This document shows, piece by piece, positions 1-8,021 of a stretch of DNA of 64,000 nt. Position 1 is the first letter of the stretch, and each line of letters opens with the position of its first letter. The notes under the pieces were generated by a model that saw only the letters and a list, made by a program, of their open reading frames with translations, was not told the DNA's origin and ran no database searches. The position numbers and the translations under genes are program-made. This DNA is from Solimonas fluminis (GTDB lineage Bacteria; Pseudomonadota; Gammaproteobacteria; Nevskiales; Nevskiaceae): the NCBI RefSeq assembly GCF_002930645.1, contig NZ_PSNW01000005.1, positions 1 through 64,000 of the forward strand, given 5' to 3'.

Positions 1-123
1 GCCGAACTTGTCCGCAGACACCTTCGTCAGCGCGGCCGTCGTCGTGGTCTTGCCATGGTCAACGTGACCGATCGTGCCCACGTTCACGTGCGGCTTCTTG
101 CGCTCGAATTTTTCCTTTGCCAT
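1..123 (-). CDS. tuf: Elongation factor Tu, N-terminal part (runs off the window)
   Basis: EF-Tu is the GTPase that brings aminoacyl-tRNA to the ribosome. Only the first 41 codons are present; the gene reads leftwards out of the window. The start at 121-123 opens with [20 protein letters not shown] and continues into the G1 loop GHVDHGKT (residues 19-26), which is diagnostic. It lies about 150 bases downstream of tRNA-Thr on the same strand, the classic tyrU-glyT-thrT-tufB arrangement, so it is probably co-transcribed with the tRNAs from the promoter near 609-637. Confidence 0.97.
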   Translation of the reverse strand, partial: MAKEKFERKKPHVNVGTIGHVDHGKTTTTAALTKVSADKFG

Positions 124-271
124 CGAAGTCTCCGGGATTACCGTGTTTTAAGTGAAAGCAGCTTGATCGTGGTCCCGTCTGACGGGTTTCCATCTACGCC
201 AAAACCCGCCACAGCCTCTCGGCCGGCGGGGAAAATGGTCAGAGGCCCGCCTTCGGCGTACCTCTCAAAAC

Positions 272-347
272 TGGTGCCCACGAATGGAATCGAACCATCG
301 ACCTCACCCTTACCAAGGGTGTGCTCTACCGACTGAGCTACGTGGGC
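272..347 (-). tRNA. tRNA-Thr (anticodon GGT)
   Basis: The minus strand folds as a 76-nt cloverleaf that begins GCCCACGTAGCTCAG, has the anticodon loop CTTGGTAA (anticodon GGT), a GGTTCGATTCC T-arm and an encoded CCA end (272-274). It is the last tRNA before tuf. Confidence 0.97.
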
Positions 348-378
348 GAATCTGAAACCTTTACCGCAACATCCTTGC

Positions 379-452
379 TGGAGCGGGAGACGGGAATCGA
401 ACCCGCGCTATCGGCTTGGAAGGCCGAAGTTCTACCATTGAACTACTCCCGC
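379..452 (-). tRNA. tRNA-Gly (anticodon TCC)
   Basis: A 74-nt minus-strand cloverleaf begins GCGGGAGTAGTTCAATGG. Its anticodon stem-loop TCGGC-CTTCCAA-GCCGA gives anticodon TCC, the T-arm is GGGTTCGATTCCC and the CCA end is encoded. It is the middle member of the Tyr-Gly-Thr set. Confidence 0.97.
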
Positions 453-484
453 GCTTCGTTCAACCGTCTACTCGCACAGCAAAC

Positions 485-570
485 TGGTGGAGGGAGGTGG
501 ATTCGAACCACCGTAGGCGTAAGCCAGCAGATTTACAGTCTGCCCTCGTTGGCCGCTTGAGTATCCCTCC
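485..570 (-). tRNA. tRNA-Tyr (anticodon GTA)
   Basis: An 86-nt minus-strand class II tRNA begins GGAGGGATACTCAAGCGG. It has the anticodon loop CTGTAAA (GTA), a long variable arm and an encoded CCA. It is the promoter-proximal gene of the tRNA-tuf transcript. Confidence 0.97.
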
Positions 571-608
571 GCCGAGCCCGGGAGGCATGCCAGCCCGAGG
601 AGCCGCGT

Positions 609-637
609 ATTCTCTTCGGGGTGCTGCGGCGCGTCAA
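609..637 (-). promoter_or_regulatory. Sigma-70 type promoter of the tRNA-tuf operon
   Basis: On the minus strand there is a -35 box TTGACG (637-632), a 17-nt spacer and a -10 box GAGAAT (614-609), about 40 bases before tRNA-Tyr. The bases just after the -10 box read ACGCGGC, a GC-rich discriminator like those of stringently controlled stable-RNA promoters. Stringent control is inferred from that resemblance. Confidence 0.6.
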
Positions 638-665
638 TAGAAAACGGCGCTTTGTCAGAGAAATT

Positions 666-3137
666 TCACGTGCCGCGCGGTTTCGCCCGCCGGGTCGGGG
701 CCGCTTCCAGGGGGTCGTCGGGCCAGGGATGGCGCGGATAACGCCCTTTCATGTCCTTTTTCACGTCGGCATAGCTGCCGGCCCAGAAGCCGGCCAGGTC
801 CGGGGTGATCGCCACCGGGCGCTGCCCCGGCGACAGCAGCTCCAGCACCACGCCGGTGCGGCCATCGTTGATCGTCGGGGTGCGGGCACAGCCGAACATC
901 TCCTGCAGGCGCACCGACAGCAGGGGTTTCTCCGGCGGCCGGTATTCCAGGCGGATGCTCGAGCCGGTGGGTACGTCCATATGGGTGGGCGCCAGCCGCG
1001 CCAGCTTCTGCTGCTGGGCGTAGTCGAGGCTGGCGTTGAGGATTTCCATCAGGTCCAGGCGCGCCAGGTGATCGCGGCGTGTGACGCCGTCCAGGAAGGG
1101 GCCCAGCCAGGTTTCCAGGCTGGCCGTCAGACCCGCGTCCGAGACATCCGGCCAGTCCTCCTCCGGGCGCCACTGCCGCAGGGACAGCACGCGCGCCTGC
1201 CACTGCCGGGCGGCTTCGCTCCAGGGCAGGGCCTGCAGGCCGAGGGCCCGGATGCCCTCGATCATGGCGGCGCGGATCGGCTCGGCGGCGGCGGCACCGC
1301 GCAGCATGCGGCGCTCCAGCACGATGGCGCCCAGGCGCTTCTGGGTCTCGGAGACCACGGCGGCGGTCTGGGCATCCCAGCGGCAGTGCGGGGCCTCGGC
1401 GATGCGTTCTGCATGGTCGCTCAGCAGGTCTTCTTCCCTCAGGGCGGCCGCCAGGCGGATTTTCCGGGGTGGGCCCGGGTCCCAGTGCGCGATCGCCAGC
1501 CATTCCGAGGCCGCCAGGGGGTCGCGCTCGCCGATGCGGGCCTCGCCGCCGTCCTCGCAGAGGTAGACGCCGTGCTGGCTGCCGCGGCGGCGGGCGATGC
1601 GCTCCGGGTAGGCCCAGCTGACCAGGCGGGCGATGTCGCGGTCGTCGGCCGCCGCCTGCTCGGGGGCGTCGATCAGCCGGGCCATCTGCCGCGCCGAGTC
1701 GCGCACGCGGCGCAGGGCGTTGGGGTCGGCCGCGCGGCCCTGCAGGTAGGCCTGCACGCCGCCCGCCAAGTCCCCTGCCCCGCCGTCGCGCTCCTCCAGT
1801 GCCGCCGCGGTCCAGGCCGCCAGCGCCCCCAGACCGCGGGCCTTGGCCAGCAGCAGCAGCTGTGCCCGGCGCGGCGCGGCCGGCAGGCGCGCCAGCTCCC
1901 GGCCATGCCGGGTGATGCGGCCCTGGGCGTCCACCGCCCCCAGCTCGCGCAGCAGGTCCCGGGCGTAGGTCCAGCTCGCCGGTGCCGGCGGATCGAGGAA
2001 GGCCAGCTGCGAAGGGTCGGCCGCGCCCCAGGACGCCAGCTCCAGCGCGAAGCGCGACAGGTCCGCGGCCAGGATTTCCGGCGTGTCGTGGGCGGTCAGC
2101 GAGGCCTGCTGGTCGCGGTTCCACAGGCGGTAGCAGGTCCCGGGGCCGAGGCGGCCGGCACGGCCGGCGCGCTGGTCGGCCGAGGCGCGCGAGACGCGCT
2201 GCGTCTCCAGGCGGTTGGCGCCGGCGCCGAGGTCGAAGCGCGCCACCCGCACCAGGCCGCCGTCCACCACGGTGGTCACCCCCTCCACGGTCAGGCTGGT
2301 CTGGGCGATGTTGGTGGCCAGGATCACCTTGCGGCGGCCCTGCCGGTCGGGCTGCAACGCGGCATCCTGCTCGGCCGAGGACAGTTCGCCGTACAGCGGA
2401 TGGATGGCGGCCTGCGTCCGCGATTCCAGCCGCCGCTGCGCGCCGCGGATCTCGCGCGCGCCGGGCAGGAAGGCCAGCACGTCGCCCGGGGTCTCGGCCA
2501 GCGCGGCCAGCACGCCGTGGGCCACCGCCTCGCCATGGTCGGCATCGCTGCGCTGCGGCAGGTAGCGGAGGTCCACCGGGTAGAGCTGGCCGCCGCTCTG
2601 AACCACCGGCGCCTCGTCGAGCAGGCGCGCGACGCGCTGGGTGTCCAGCGTGGCGGACATCACCAGCAGGCGCAGGTCCGGGTTCAGGTTGGCCCGCACG
2701 TCCAGGCTCAGCGCCAGCGCCAGGTCGGCGTCGAGGCTGCGCTCGTGGAACTCGTCGAAGATCAGCAGGCCCACGCCGGGCAGTTCCGGGTCGGCCTGCA
2801 GGCGCCGCGCCAGCAGGCCCTCGGTGACCACCTCGATGCGCGTGGCCGCGGAAACCTTGCGCTCGAAGCGGATCTGGTAGCCCACGGTCTGGCCCACCGG
2901 CTCGCCCAGCAGCTGCGCCATGCGCGCCGCCGCGGCACGCGCCGCCACGCGGCGCGGCTCCAGCATGACGATGCGCTGCCCGCGCAGCCAGGGTTCGTCC
3001 AGCAGCTCCAGCGGCACCAGGGTGGTCTTGCCGGATCCCGGCGGCGCCGCCAGCACGGCGCGGCCATCGCCGGCCAGGGCCTGGCGCAGCGCCGGCAAGG
3101 CCTCGCGGACCGGCAGCTCGGGCAGCGCGCGCTTCAT
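666..3137 (-). CDS. hrpB: ATP-dependent RNA helicase HrpB
   Basis: A DEAH-family RNA helicase of 823 residues, the usual HrpB length. The motifs appear in order: Walker A APPGSGKTT (31-39), DEFHER (motif II in the HrpB form), VMSATLD (motif III) and DQRAGRAGR (motif VI). The HrpB-type C-terminal domain follows and ends in a basic tail. The start ATG at 3135-3137 overlaps the stop of the MOSC gene as ATGA, so the two are translationally coupled. Its cellular role in RNA metabolism is poorly defined in bacteria generally. Reading the same frame upstream into the MOSC gene region gives an artificially longer protein, which I rejected. Confidence 0.95.
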   Translation of the reverse strand: MKRALPELPVREALPALRQALAGDGRAVLAAPPGSGKTTLVPLELLDEPWLRGQRIVMLEPRRVAARAAAARMAQLLGEPVGQTVGYQIRFERKVSAATRIEVVTEGLLARRLQADPELPGVGLLIFDEFHERSLDADLALALSLDVRANLNPDLRLLVMSATLDTQRVARLLDEAPVVQSGGQLYPVDLRYLPQRSDADHGEAVAHGVLAALAETPGDVLAFLPGAREIRGAQRRLESRTQAAIHPLYGELSSAEQDAALQPDRQGRRKVILATNIAQTSLTVEGVTTVVDGGLVRVARFDLGAGANRLETQRVSRASADQRAGRAGRLGPGTCYRLWNRDQQASLTAHDTPEILAADLSRFALELASWGAADPSQLAFLDPPAPASWTYARDLLRELGAVDAQGRITRHGRELARLPAAPRRAQLLLLAKARGLGALAAWTAAALEERDGGAGDLAGGVQAYLQGRAADPNALRRVRDSARQMARLIDAPEQAAADDRDIARLVSWAYPERIARRRGSQHGVYLCEDGGEARIGERDPLAASEWLAIAHWDPGPPRKIRLAAALREEDLLSDHAERIAEAPHCRWDAQTAAVVSETQKRLGAIVLERRMLRGAAAAEPIRAAMIEGIRALGLQALPWSEAARQWQARVLSLRQWRPEEDWPDVSDAGLTASLETWLGPFLDGVTRRDHLARLDLMEILNASLDYAQQQKLARLAPTHMDVPTGSSIRLEYRPPEKPLLSVRLQEMFGCARTPTINDGRTGVVLELLSPGQRPVAITPDLAGFWAGSYADVKKDMKGRYPRHPWPDDPLEAAPTRRAKPRGT

Positions 3138-3793
3138 GAGTTGCCTTCCAGCCAGGCCCTGCGCTTGAGCAGGCGCTCGCGCCAGGAGGGGGTCAGCCCC
3201 GGCGTCTCTGCGAAGCGCTGCAGGCTCGCGGGCGCCGGCCGGTGCAGGGCCAGCACATCCCAGAACTCCCTCAGCGATACCGGATCGGGATTGCGCTGCA
3301 GCAGGCACAGCGAATCGCCGGCCTGCGCCACGCCCGCCTGCAGCACGCGGTAGTACCAGCCGGAGATGCCCTGCTGCGCGATCCACAGCGCAATGCCCTC
3401 CAGGCCGTGGCGCGCGTCGATCTTCCAGCAGGGACTGCGCGGCTGCGACAGCTGCAGGATCGCCGAGCCGAAGGCGAAGACGTCGCCGATGCAGACGCCG
3501 GACTCGTCGGCGCCCTCGGTCGAGAGATTCTCGCCCAGTCCGCCGGCGACGAAACCCGCGGCCTGCTCCGGGAACCGCGCCGCGAGCCGGCGGTGGTTTT
3601 CCAGCGGGAAGTGGTGCACCGCCTTCTCCGGCCCGCCATGCACGCGGCGGTCCGCCTGGGCGTCGATCCGCAATCCTTCGGGGCCGATCTCCACCGGCCC
3701 GGCGACCGGGTCCTTGAAGATGCCGGTGGGCCGGCCATCGCCCGGCATGGGGCGCACCGAGCCTGCGAAAACCTGGGGGACGAGCAGTTGCAT
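3134..3793 (-). CDS. MOSC domain protein, YiiM family
   Basis: This 219-residue protein matches the YiiM type of MOSC domain in length and layout. YiiM-type proteins take part in molybdenum-cofactor-dependent reduction of N-hydroxylated compounds. Visible features are GGLGENLSTEG, the Cys-containing PCWKIDARHG segment (the usual MOSC cysteine) and GWYYRVLQAG, followed by the C-terminal helical YiiM extension. It is the first gene of a two-gene unit with hrpB, overlapping it by 4 bases. It is divergent from the methyltransferase starting at 3855. Substrate cannot be told from sequence. Confidence 0.88.
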   Translation of the reverse strand: MQLLVPQVFAGSVRPMPGDGRPTGIFKDPVAGPVEIGPEGLRIDAQADRRVHGGPEKAVHHFPLENHRRLAARFPEQAAGFVAGGLGENLSTEGADESGVCIGDVFAFGSAILQLSQPRSPCWKIDARHGLEGIALWIAQQGISGWYYRVLQAGVAQAGDSLCLLQRNPDPVSLREFWDVLALHRPAPASLQRFAETPGLTPSWRERLLKRRAWLEGNS

Positions 3794-3799
3794 CTGCGT

Positions 3800-3822
3800 A
3801 TTTTCGCGGATTCGGCGAAAAT
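3800..3822. promoter_or_regulatory. Inverted repeat in the MOSC/methyltransferase divergent region
   Basis: ATTTTCGC (3800-3807) and GCGAAAAT (3815-3822) form a perfect 8-bp inverted repeat with a 7-nt spacer. It lies in the 61-bp gap between two divergent genes, where an operator is expected. No protein partner can be named. Confidence 0.4.
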
Positions 3823-3854
3823 TGGCGTATGAACCCGTCCCTGAAGCCGCCGCC

Positions 3855-4805
3855 GTGAGCGAGATCGAACTCCACCGCAAGCTGCTGGGCGACGCCCCGC
3901 GCAACGCCGCCTTCCAGGCGGCGCTGAAGCAGCTGGTCGTACCCGGCAAGACCACGGTGGCCGACATCGGCGCCGGCACCGGCTTCCTCAGCTTCCTGGC
4001 CCGCCGCCTCGGCGCGGCCCACTGCACCCTGATCGAATACAGCGGCATGCTGGAGTTGGCGCAGAAGCTGGCGCGGCAGAACGGCATCGACCAGCTCAGC
4101 TTCGTCCGCGGCCACTCGGCCGAGATCCGCAAGCCGCCCAAGGTGGATTTGGTGGTGTCCGAGACCCTCGGCAACTTCGCGCTGGAGGAGGGCCTGCTGG
4201 AGACGCTGATCGACGCGCGCCGCTATCTCAAGCCCGGCGGCCGCGTGCTGCCCGAGCGCCTGCGCCAGTTCGCCGCCCCGGTGACGGCACCGCGGCTGCA
4301 GCGCGAGATCGACATCTGGCCGCAGGTGGGCTACGGGCTGGACCTGTCGGCGGCGCGCACGGTCTCGCTCAACAACATGTACGTCAAGCAGGTTGCCCCG
4401 GACGACCTGGGCGGCCGCGATACCGGCCAGATCTGGGACGACCTGGACCTGCGCCCGCAGGCCAGGGCCCCGGACAGCCGCCGCAGCGCGACGCTGCGCT
4501 GGAAGGCAGCCGACCTGCCCGCTGCGCGCATCGAAGGATTCGCGCTGTGGTGGGTCTGCGAACTGCTGCCGGGGGTCGGCCTCTCCACCTCGCCGTTCGC
4601 GCCTCCCACGCACTGGGACCAGATCTACCTGCCCTTGCTGGCGCCGCTGGAGCTGGCCGCGGACGACGTGCTGGAGTTGATGCTGGCTTGCGACACGCGG
4701 CCGGATGTCGGCGTAAGGCTGGGCTGGAAGACGCGGCAGCTGCGCGCCGGCAAGACCGTTGGCGAGCAGGCCCAAGACAGCTTCAGGGGAAGGGTGGAGA
4801 TGTAG
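3855..4805 (+). CDS. PRMT-like SAM-dependent methyltransferase
   Basis: A 316-residue protein laid out like an arginine methyltransferase. It has a Rossmann motif I VADIGAGTGFL (35-45) and a post-I acidic residue (Glu61). A 'double-E'-like segment SETLGNFALEE (102-112) carries Glu103 and Glu112 spaced as in PRMTs. LKPGGRVLPE (126-134) follows, and then a beta-rich C-terminal half with PTHWDQIY around 251-258, like the PRMT THW loop. I chose the GTG at 3855 because the fold begins right after it. A nine-codon open frame (ATG 3829, MNPSLKPPP) ends on a TGA overlapping this GTG. Substrate is unknown; general SAM methyltransferase is the cautious alternative. Confidence 0.8.
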   Translation: MSEIELHRKLLGDAPRNAAFQAALKQLVVPGKTTVADIGAGTGFLSFLARRLGAAHCTLIEYSGMLELAQKLARQNGIDQLSFVRGHSAEIRKPPKVDLVVSETLGNFALEEGLLETLIDARRYLKPGGRVLPERLRQFAAPVTAPRLQREIDIWPQVGYGLDLSAARTVSLNNMYVKQVAPDDLGGRDTGQIWDDLDLRPQARAPDSRRSATLRWKAADLPAARIEGFALWWVCELLPGVGLSTSPFAPPTHWDQIYLPLLAPLELAADDVLELMLACDTRPDVGVRLGWKTRQLRAGKTVGEQAQDSFRGRVEM

Positions 4806-4837
4806 GGACGCAGGGGCCAGCCTGCCGGCTCCCGCGT

Positions 4838-5089
4838 TCAGGACGTCAGCGCTTCCAGCCGCGTCAGGTACTCCATTGCTTCATGCCGCGAGCCGCCGCA
4901 CATCTCCGGGCTCGGCTTCAGCCCCGAGCAGACCGCCGGGCGGCGCGGATCGCCGAAGATCGCGCAGCGCTGGTCGTCCAGCAACTGCACGCAACGTACC
5001 CCGGCCGGCTTGCCGCCGGGCATGCCGGGGATCGGCGAGGAGATCGACGGCGCGGTGCAGCAGGCCCCGCAACCCGAACGGCAAGTCAT
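4838..5089 (-). CDS. YkgJ-family cysteine cluster protein
   Basis: A small 83-residue protein with [11 protein letters not shown] at its N-terminus, then [28 protein letters not shown] and CSGLKP. This is the conserved Cys pattern of the YkgJ family, thought to bind zinc or an iron-sulfur cluster. I prefer the ATG at 5089 because family members begin at this MxCRxGCG segment; a GTG at 5098 is possible. It converges on the methyltransferase gene and is divergent from tesB. Function is not known. Confidence 0.85.
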   Translation of the reverse strand: MTCRSGCGACCTAPSISSPIPGMPGGKPAGVRCVQLLDDQRCAIFGDPRRPAVCSGLKPSPEMCGGSRHEAMEYLTRLEALTS

Positions 5090-5167
5090 TGACGACACTT
5101 GGTGGAATGGCCCATTTGGCTTAGCCTTGCGGGCTGGAATTTTATCACCCCCGGCCGCAGCCCCCGC

Positions 5168-6040
5168 ATGAACCGCATCCTCTCCGACCTGGTCGGCCTG
5201 CTCGACCTGGAAACCATCGAGCAGAACATCTACCGCGGCCAGTCACGCGACCTGGGCGGCAAGAGCGTGTTCGGCGGCCAGGTCATCGGCCAGGCCCTGG
5301 TGGCGGCGAACCGCACGGTGGAGAACCAGGTCCCGCATTCGCTGCACGCCTATTTCCTGCGCCCCGGCGACATGGCCCTGCCGATCGTCTACGAGGTGGA
5401 GCGGGTGCGCGACGGCCGCAGCTTCAGCACGCGCCGCATCCATGCGATCCAGCACGGCCAGCCGATCCTGGCGATGATCGCGTCCTTCCAGAAGGAGGAG
5501 GGCGGCCTGGACCACCAGGCGCGGATGCCCCAGGTGACCCCGCCGGAGGAACTGCCGACCCTGCTGGAATGCGCGCGCGAGTGGGTGGCGCAGGCCCCCG
5601 GCGTCGGCGAGCGGGCCCGCAACGCGCTGCTGCGCGAGGTCCCCATCGAGTTCAAGCCGGTGCAGCCCTGGAATCCGCTGCTCGGCGAGAAGCGCGAGCC
5701 GGCGCAGCACATCTGGTTCCGCGCCGCCGGCCAGTTGCCGGACGACCCGCTGCTGCACCGCTGCGTCCTGGCCTACGCCTCGGACTTCAACTTCCTGTCC
5801 ACCGCGCTGCTGCCGCACGGCATGGGCTGGCTGCGCAAGGACATGGTGGTGGCCAGCATCGACCACGCGCTATGGTTCCACCGCGACGTGCGCGTCGACG
5901 ACTGGCTGCTGTACTCGATGGACTCGCCCTCGGCGCAGGCAGCGCGCGGCTTCTCGCGCGGCCTGATCTTCGACCGCCGCGGACGGCTGGTGGCCAGCAC
6001 CACCCAGGAAAGCCTGATGCGCGTGGTCGAGGCACCCTGA
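5168..6040 (+). CDS. tesB: Acyl-CoA thioesterase II
   Basis: TesB hydrolyses acyl-CoA to free fatty acid and CoA in the cytoplasm with a double hot-dog fold. The 290 residues match the family length. The N-terminal hot-dog carries [23 protein letters not shown] and [12 protein letters not shown]. The second has [20 protein letters not shown] and [21 protein letters not shown], which includes the catalytic Asp region. The start ATG is at 5168; the in-frame extension upstream has no family similarity. It is followed 28 bases later by a hydrolase gene and could be co-transcribed with it. Confidence 0.95.
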   Translation: MNRILSDLVGLLDLETIEQNIYRGQSRDLGGKSVFGGQVIGQALVAANRTVENQVPHSLHAYFLRPGDMALPIVYEVERVRDGRSFSTRRIHAIQHGQPILAMIASFQKEEGGLDHQARMPQVTPPEELPTLLECAREWVAQAPGVGERARNALLREVPIEFKPVQPWNPLLGEKREPAQHIWFRAAGQLPDDPLLHRCVLAYASDFNFLSTALLPHGMGWLRKDMVVASIDHALWFHRDVRVDDWLLYSMDSPSAQAARGFSRGLIFDRRGRLVASTTQESLMRVVEAP

Positions 6041-6068
6041 TTCAAACGGATTTGGAACGGAGAATCGC

Positions 6069-7007
6069 ATGCGTTTTCTGATCGGCCTCGTCATTGCGCT
6101 GGCCCTTTGTGCCGGCGGCCTGTTCGCGCTGGATCGCTACTTCCCGGAGCAGGCGACGCGCTGGGGCATCGCGCTGGAACGCTCGCAGTCCAAGCTGGAG
6201 GAAAGGATACTGAAGATCCCCGGCTTCGAGATCGCCTATCTCGAGGGCGGCAGCGGCGAGCCGCTGGTGCTGGTGCACGGCATCGGCGCCGACAAGGACA
6301 ACTTCACCCGCGCCGCGCGCTGGCTGACGCCGCACTACCGCGTGATCGCGATCGACCTGCCGGGCTTCGGCCAGAGCAGCAAGCCCGAGCAGGCCGACTA
6401 CGGCATCCCGGCCCAGGTGGAGCGCCTGGACGAGATCATGCAGGCGCTGAAGCTTCCGCGCGCGCACTTCGGCGGCAGTTCCATGGGCGGCTGGATCATC
6501 GCCAGCTACGCCGCCAAGTACCCGGACAAGGCGGCCAGCCTCTGGCTGCTCGGCGCCGCCGGCACCGACGGGGGCAAGCGCACCGAGGTGCGTCTGGCCT
6601 ATGACCGGGGCGAATACCTGCTGTTCTCGCAGAAGCCGGAGGACTTCGAGAAGGTCCTCGACTTCGTCATGGTGCAGCGCCCCTTCATCCCGGGCAGCGT
6701 GCGCCACGTGCTGGCAGAGCAGGCGGTGGCCAACTACACGCTGCACACCCGAATCTTCCGAAACCTGATCGAGCACTGGAGCGAGTACGCCGTGAACGAC
6801 AAGGTCAAGGACCTGCCGGTGCCGGCCCTGATCGTCTTCGGCGACGGCGACCGCGCGGTGGACCCGGGCGACGGCCTGATCTGGAAGCAGCTGCTGCCGA
6901 ACTCGCAGCTGGAGATCATGAAGGGCATCGGCCACCTGCCGATGATGGAAGCGCCGCAGGTGGTGGCGGAGCGGTATGTGAAGTTCCGCGAGGGCTTGCC
7001 GAAGTAG
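6069..7007 (+). CDS. Alpha/beta hydrolase with N-terminal membrane anchor
   Basis: A 312-residue serine hydrolase. Residues 3-21 form a hydrophobic anchor or uncleaved signal. The alpha/beta core follows: oxyanion motif LVLVHGIG (66-73), nucleophile elbow GGSSMGG with Ser138, an acidic residue in VFGDGDRAVD and the catalytic His in GIGHLPMMEAP near the end. Start ATG 6069 follows AACGGAG at short spacing. Ester substrate cannot be deduced; its position after tesB hints at lipid turnover. Confidence 0.88.
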   Translation: MRFLIGLVIALALCAGGLFALDRYFPEQATRWGIALERSQSKLEERILKIPGFEIAYLEGGSGEPLVLVHGIGADKDNFTRAARWLTPHYRVIAIDLPGFGQSSKPEQADYGIPAQVERLDEIMQALKLPRAHFGGSSMGGWIIASYAAKYPDKAASLWLLGAAGTDGGKRTEVRLAYDRGEYLLFSQKPEDFEKVLDFVMVQRPFIPGSVRHVLAEQAVANYTLHTRIFRNLIEHWSEYAVNDKVKDLPVPALIVFGDGDRAVDPGDGLIWKQLLPNSQLEIMKGIGHLPMMEAPQVVAERYVKFREGLPK

Positions 7008-7034
7008 CTCTGCAAGCGTCAAGAAAGCGGGATT

Positions 7035-7190
7035 GCCATCCATGGCGAGACCGCATTTCGCCCATTGAGCCCCTGCCCGGCCATCCATGGCCGGGCGTTC
7101 GGTGACGCAGGCGATGCGATTCAACGCATCGCCAAAACGCGCCTCCTCACCCGCGTGCCGTCGCAGGCGATGCCATTCAGGCATCGTCAA
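7035..7190. repeat. Array of small hairpin repeats between convergent genes
   Basis: The gap between two convergent genes is filled by dyads. GCCATCCATGGC lies at 7035-7046. A stem GCCCGGCC...GGCCGGGC with the same ATCCAT centre spans 7075-7096. A 9-bp perfect stem GGCGATGCG/CGCATCGCC around ATTCAA spans 7110-7133, and a related stem CGATGCC/GGCATCG around ATTCA spans 7168-7186. Each of the last two is followed by the same CAAAACGCG tail. They look like members of a dispersed hairpin family and could also act as a bidirectional terminator. Confidence 0.7.
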
Positions 7191-7199
7191 AACGCGACG

Positions 7200-7889
7200 T
7201 CACGCCCAACCCGCCGCCATCTTCTCCAGGCCGCCGCGGTAGTAGTCGAAGCGCTGGGCCAGGTCCTGGAACACCGGCCGCAGGCCGAGCTGCTCGGCCA
7301 TGCGGTGGCGCGAGGCCGTGGCGTAGTAGCTGCGGCCCATGCGGCAGTAGTAGTTCACGTCCACCGGCCGGCGTTTGTAGCGGTGGCGGTAGTCGATCCA
7401 GGGGCGGCAGACGCCCGCCAGCCACAGGGCATAGTTGCCGATGTGCGACTGCACGTAGAAGCCGCGCTCCGGGCCGGCCTGCGCCGCCTCCTGCACCAGG
7501 TCCACCAAGTAGTGGTAGCTCTGCTCCTCGTCGGCCTGCACGCGGCAGACACGCTCGCTGCGCACGAACAGCCCCAGCAGGTTGGCGAGGTAGTGCACCG
7601 AGCGCCGCGTGGCGGTGTTGCGCGAATCCGGCAGCGAGCGCCGCAGCAGCACGTTGAAATAGAGTTTCGGCGAGACCTCCAGCCAGCGCAGCTGGCGGTC
7701 GCGGATGGCGGCGTGCACGTAGTCGCTCTCCAGCAGCGACTCCAGCGTCGTCGGGCGCTCCAGGGCCAGGCGCACGGCCTCCTCCAGGTCCACGCCCGGC
7801 ACCGGGAAGTGCGCGAACAGGAACCGCAGGTCCCTTTCCTCGAAAGCCGGCGGACCCAGCCGGGCGAAATCGGGCATCTGCATCGTCAT
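7200..7889 (-). CDS. Uncharacterised 229-residue protein
   Basis: I do not recognise this family. The product is soluble in appearance, with no signal peptide or membrane segment, and is rich in Arg, Tyr and Leu. Notable stretches are an N-terminal FEERDLRFLFAHFPVPG, VSPKLYFNVLLRRSLPDS and a Tyr-rich VDVNYYCRMGRSYYATASRHRM. The start ATG at 7889 has an excellent ribosome site AAGGAGGT five bases upstream, and codon use matches its neighbours, so it is a real gene. Its stop sits immediately beside the hairpin array. It is divergent from the M14 carboxypeptidase. Confidence 0.8.
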   Translation of the reverse strand: MTMQMPDFARLGPPAFEERDLRFLFAHFPVPGVDLEEAVRLALERPTTLESLLESDYVHAAIRDRQLRWLEVSPKLYFNVLLRRSLPDSRNTATRRSVHYLANLLGLFVRSERVCRVQADEEQSYHYLVDLVQEAAQAGPERGFYVQSHIGNYALWLAGVCRPWIDYRHRYKRRPVDVNYYCRMGRSYYATASRHRMAEQLGLRPVFQDLAQRFDYYRGGLEKMAAGWA

Positions 7890-8021
7890 CGAAGACCTCC
7901 TTGACGCGGTTCAGCCTCGATAACCGCTGTTGCAAGGACCGGGCCATGGCACTTCGCCGGCACCGCGGACCCGACCGGCGGCGTAACAACCCCTTCACGA
8001 ATCTGTAGCAATCTGTCGCCC

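Noticed and set aside
621-3353. Open frame of 910 codons antisense to hrpB
   Set aside because: Low-complexity Arg/Gln/Gly-rich translation with no motifs; it is a GC-rich shadow of the clearly coding minus strand.
3138-4775. Upstream in-frame extension of HrpB to 1369 codons
   Set aside because: HrpB homology begins at the ATG at 3135-3137, which also gives the ATGA overlap with the MOSC gene; the extension is antisense or off-frame to real genes.
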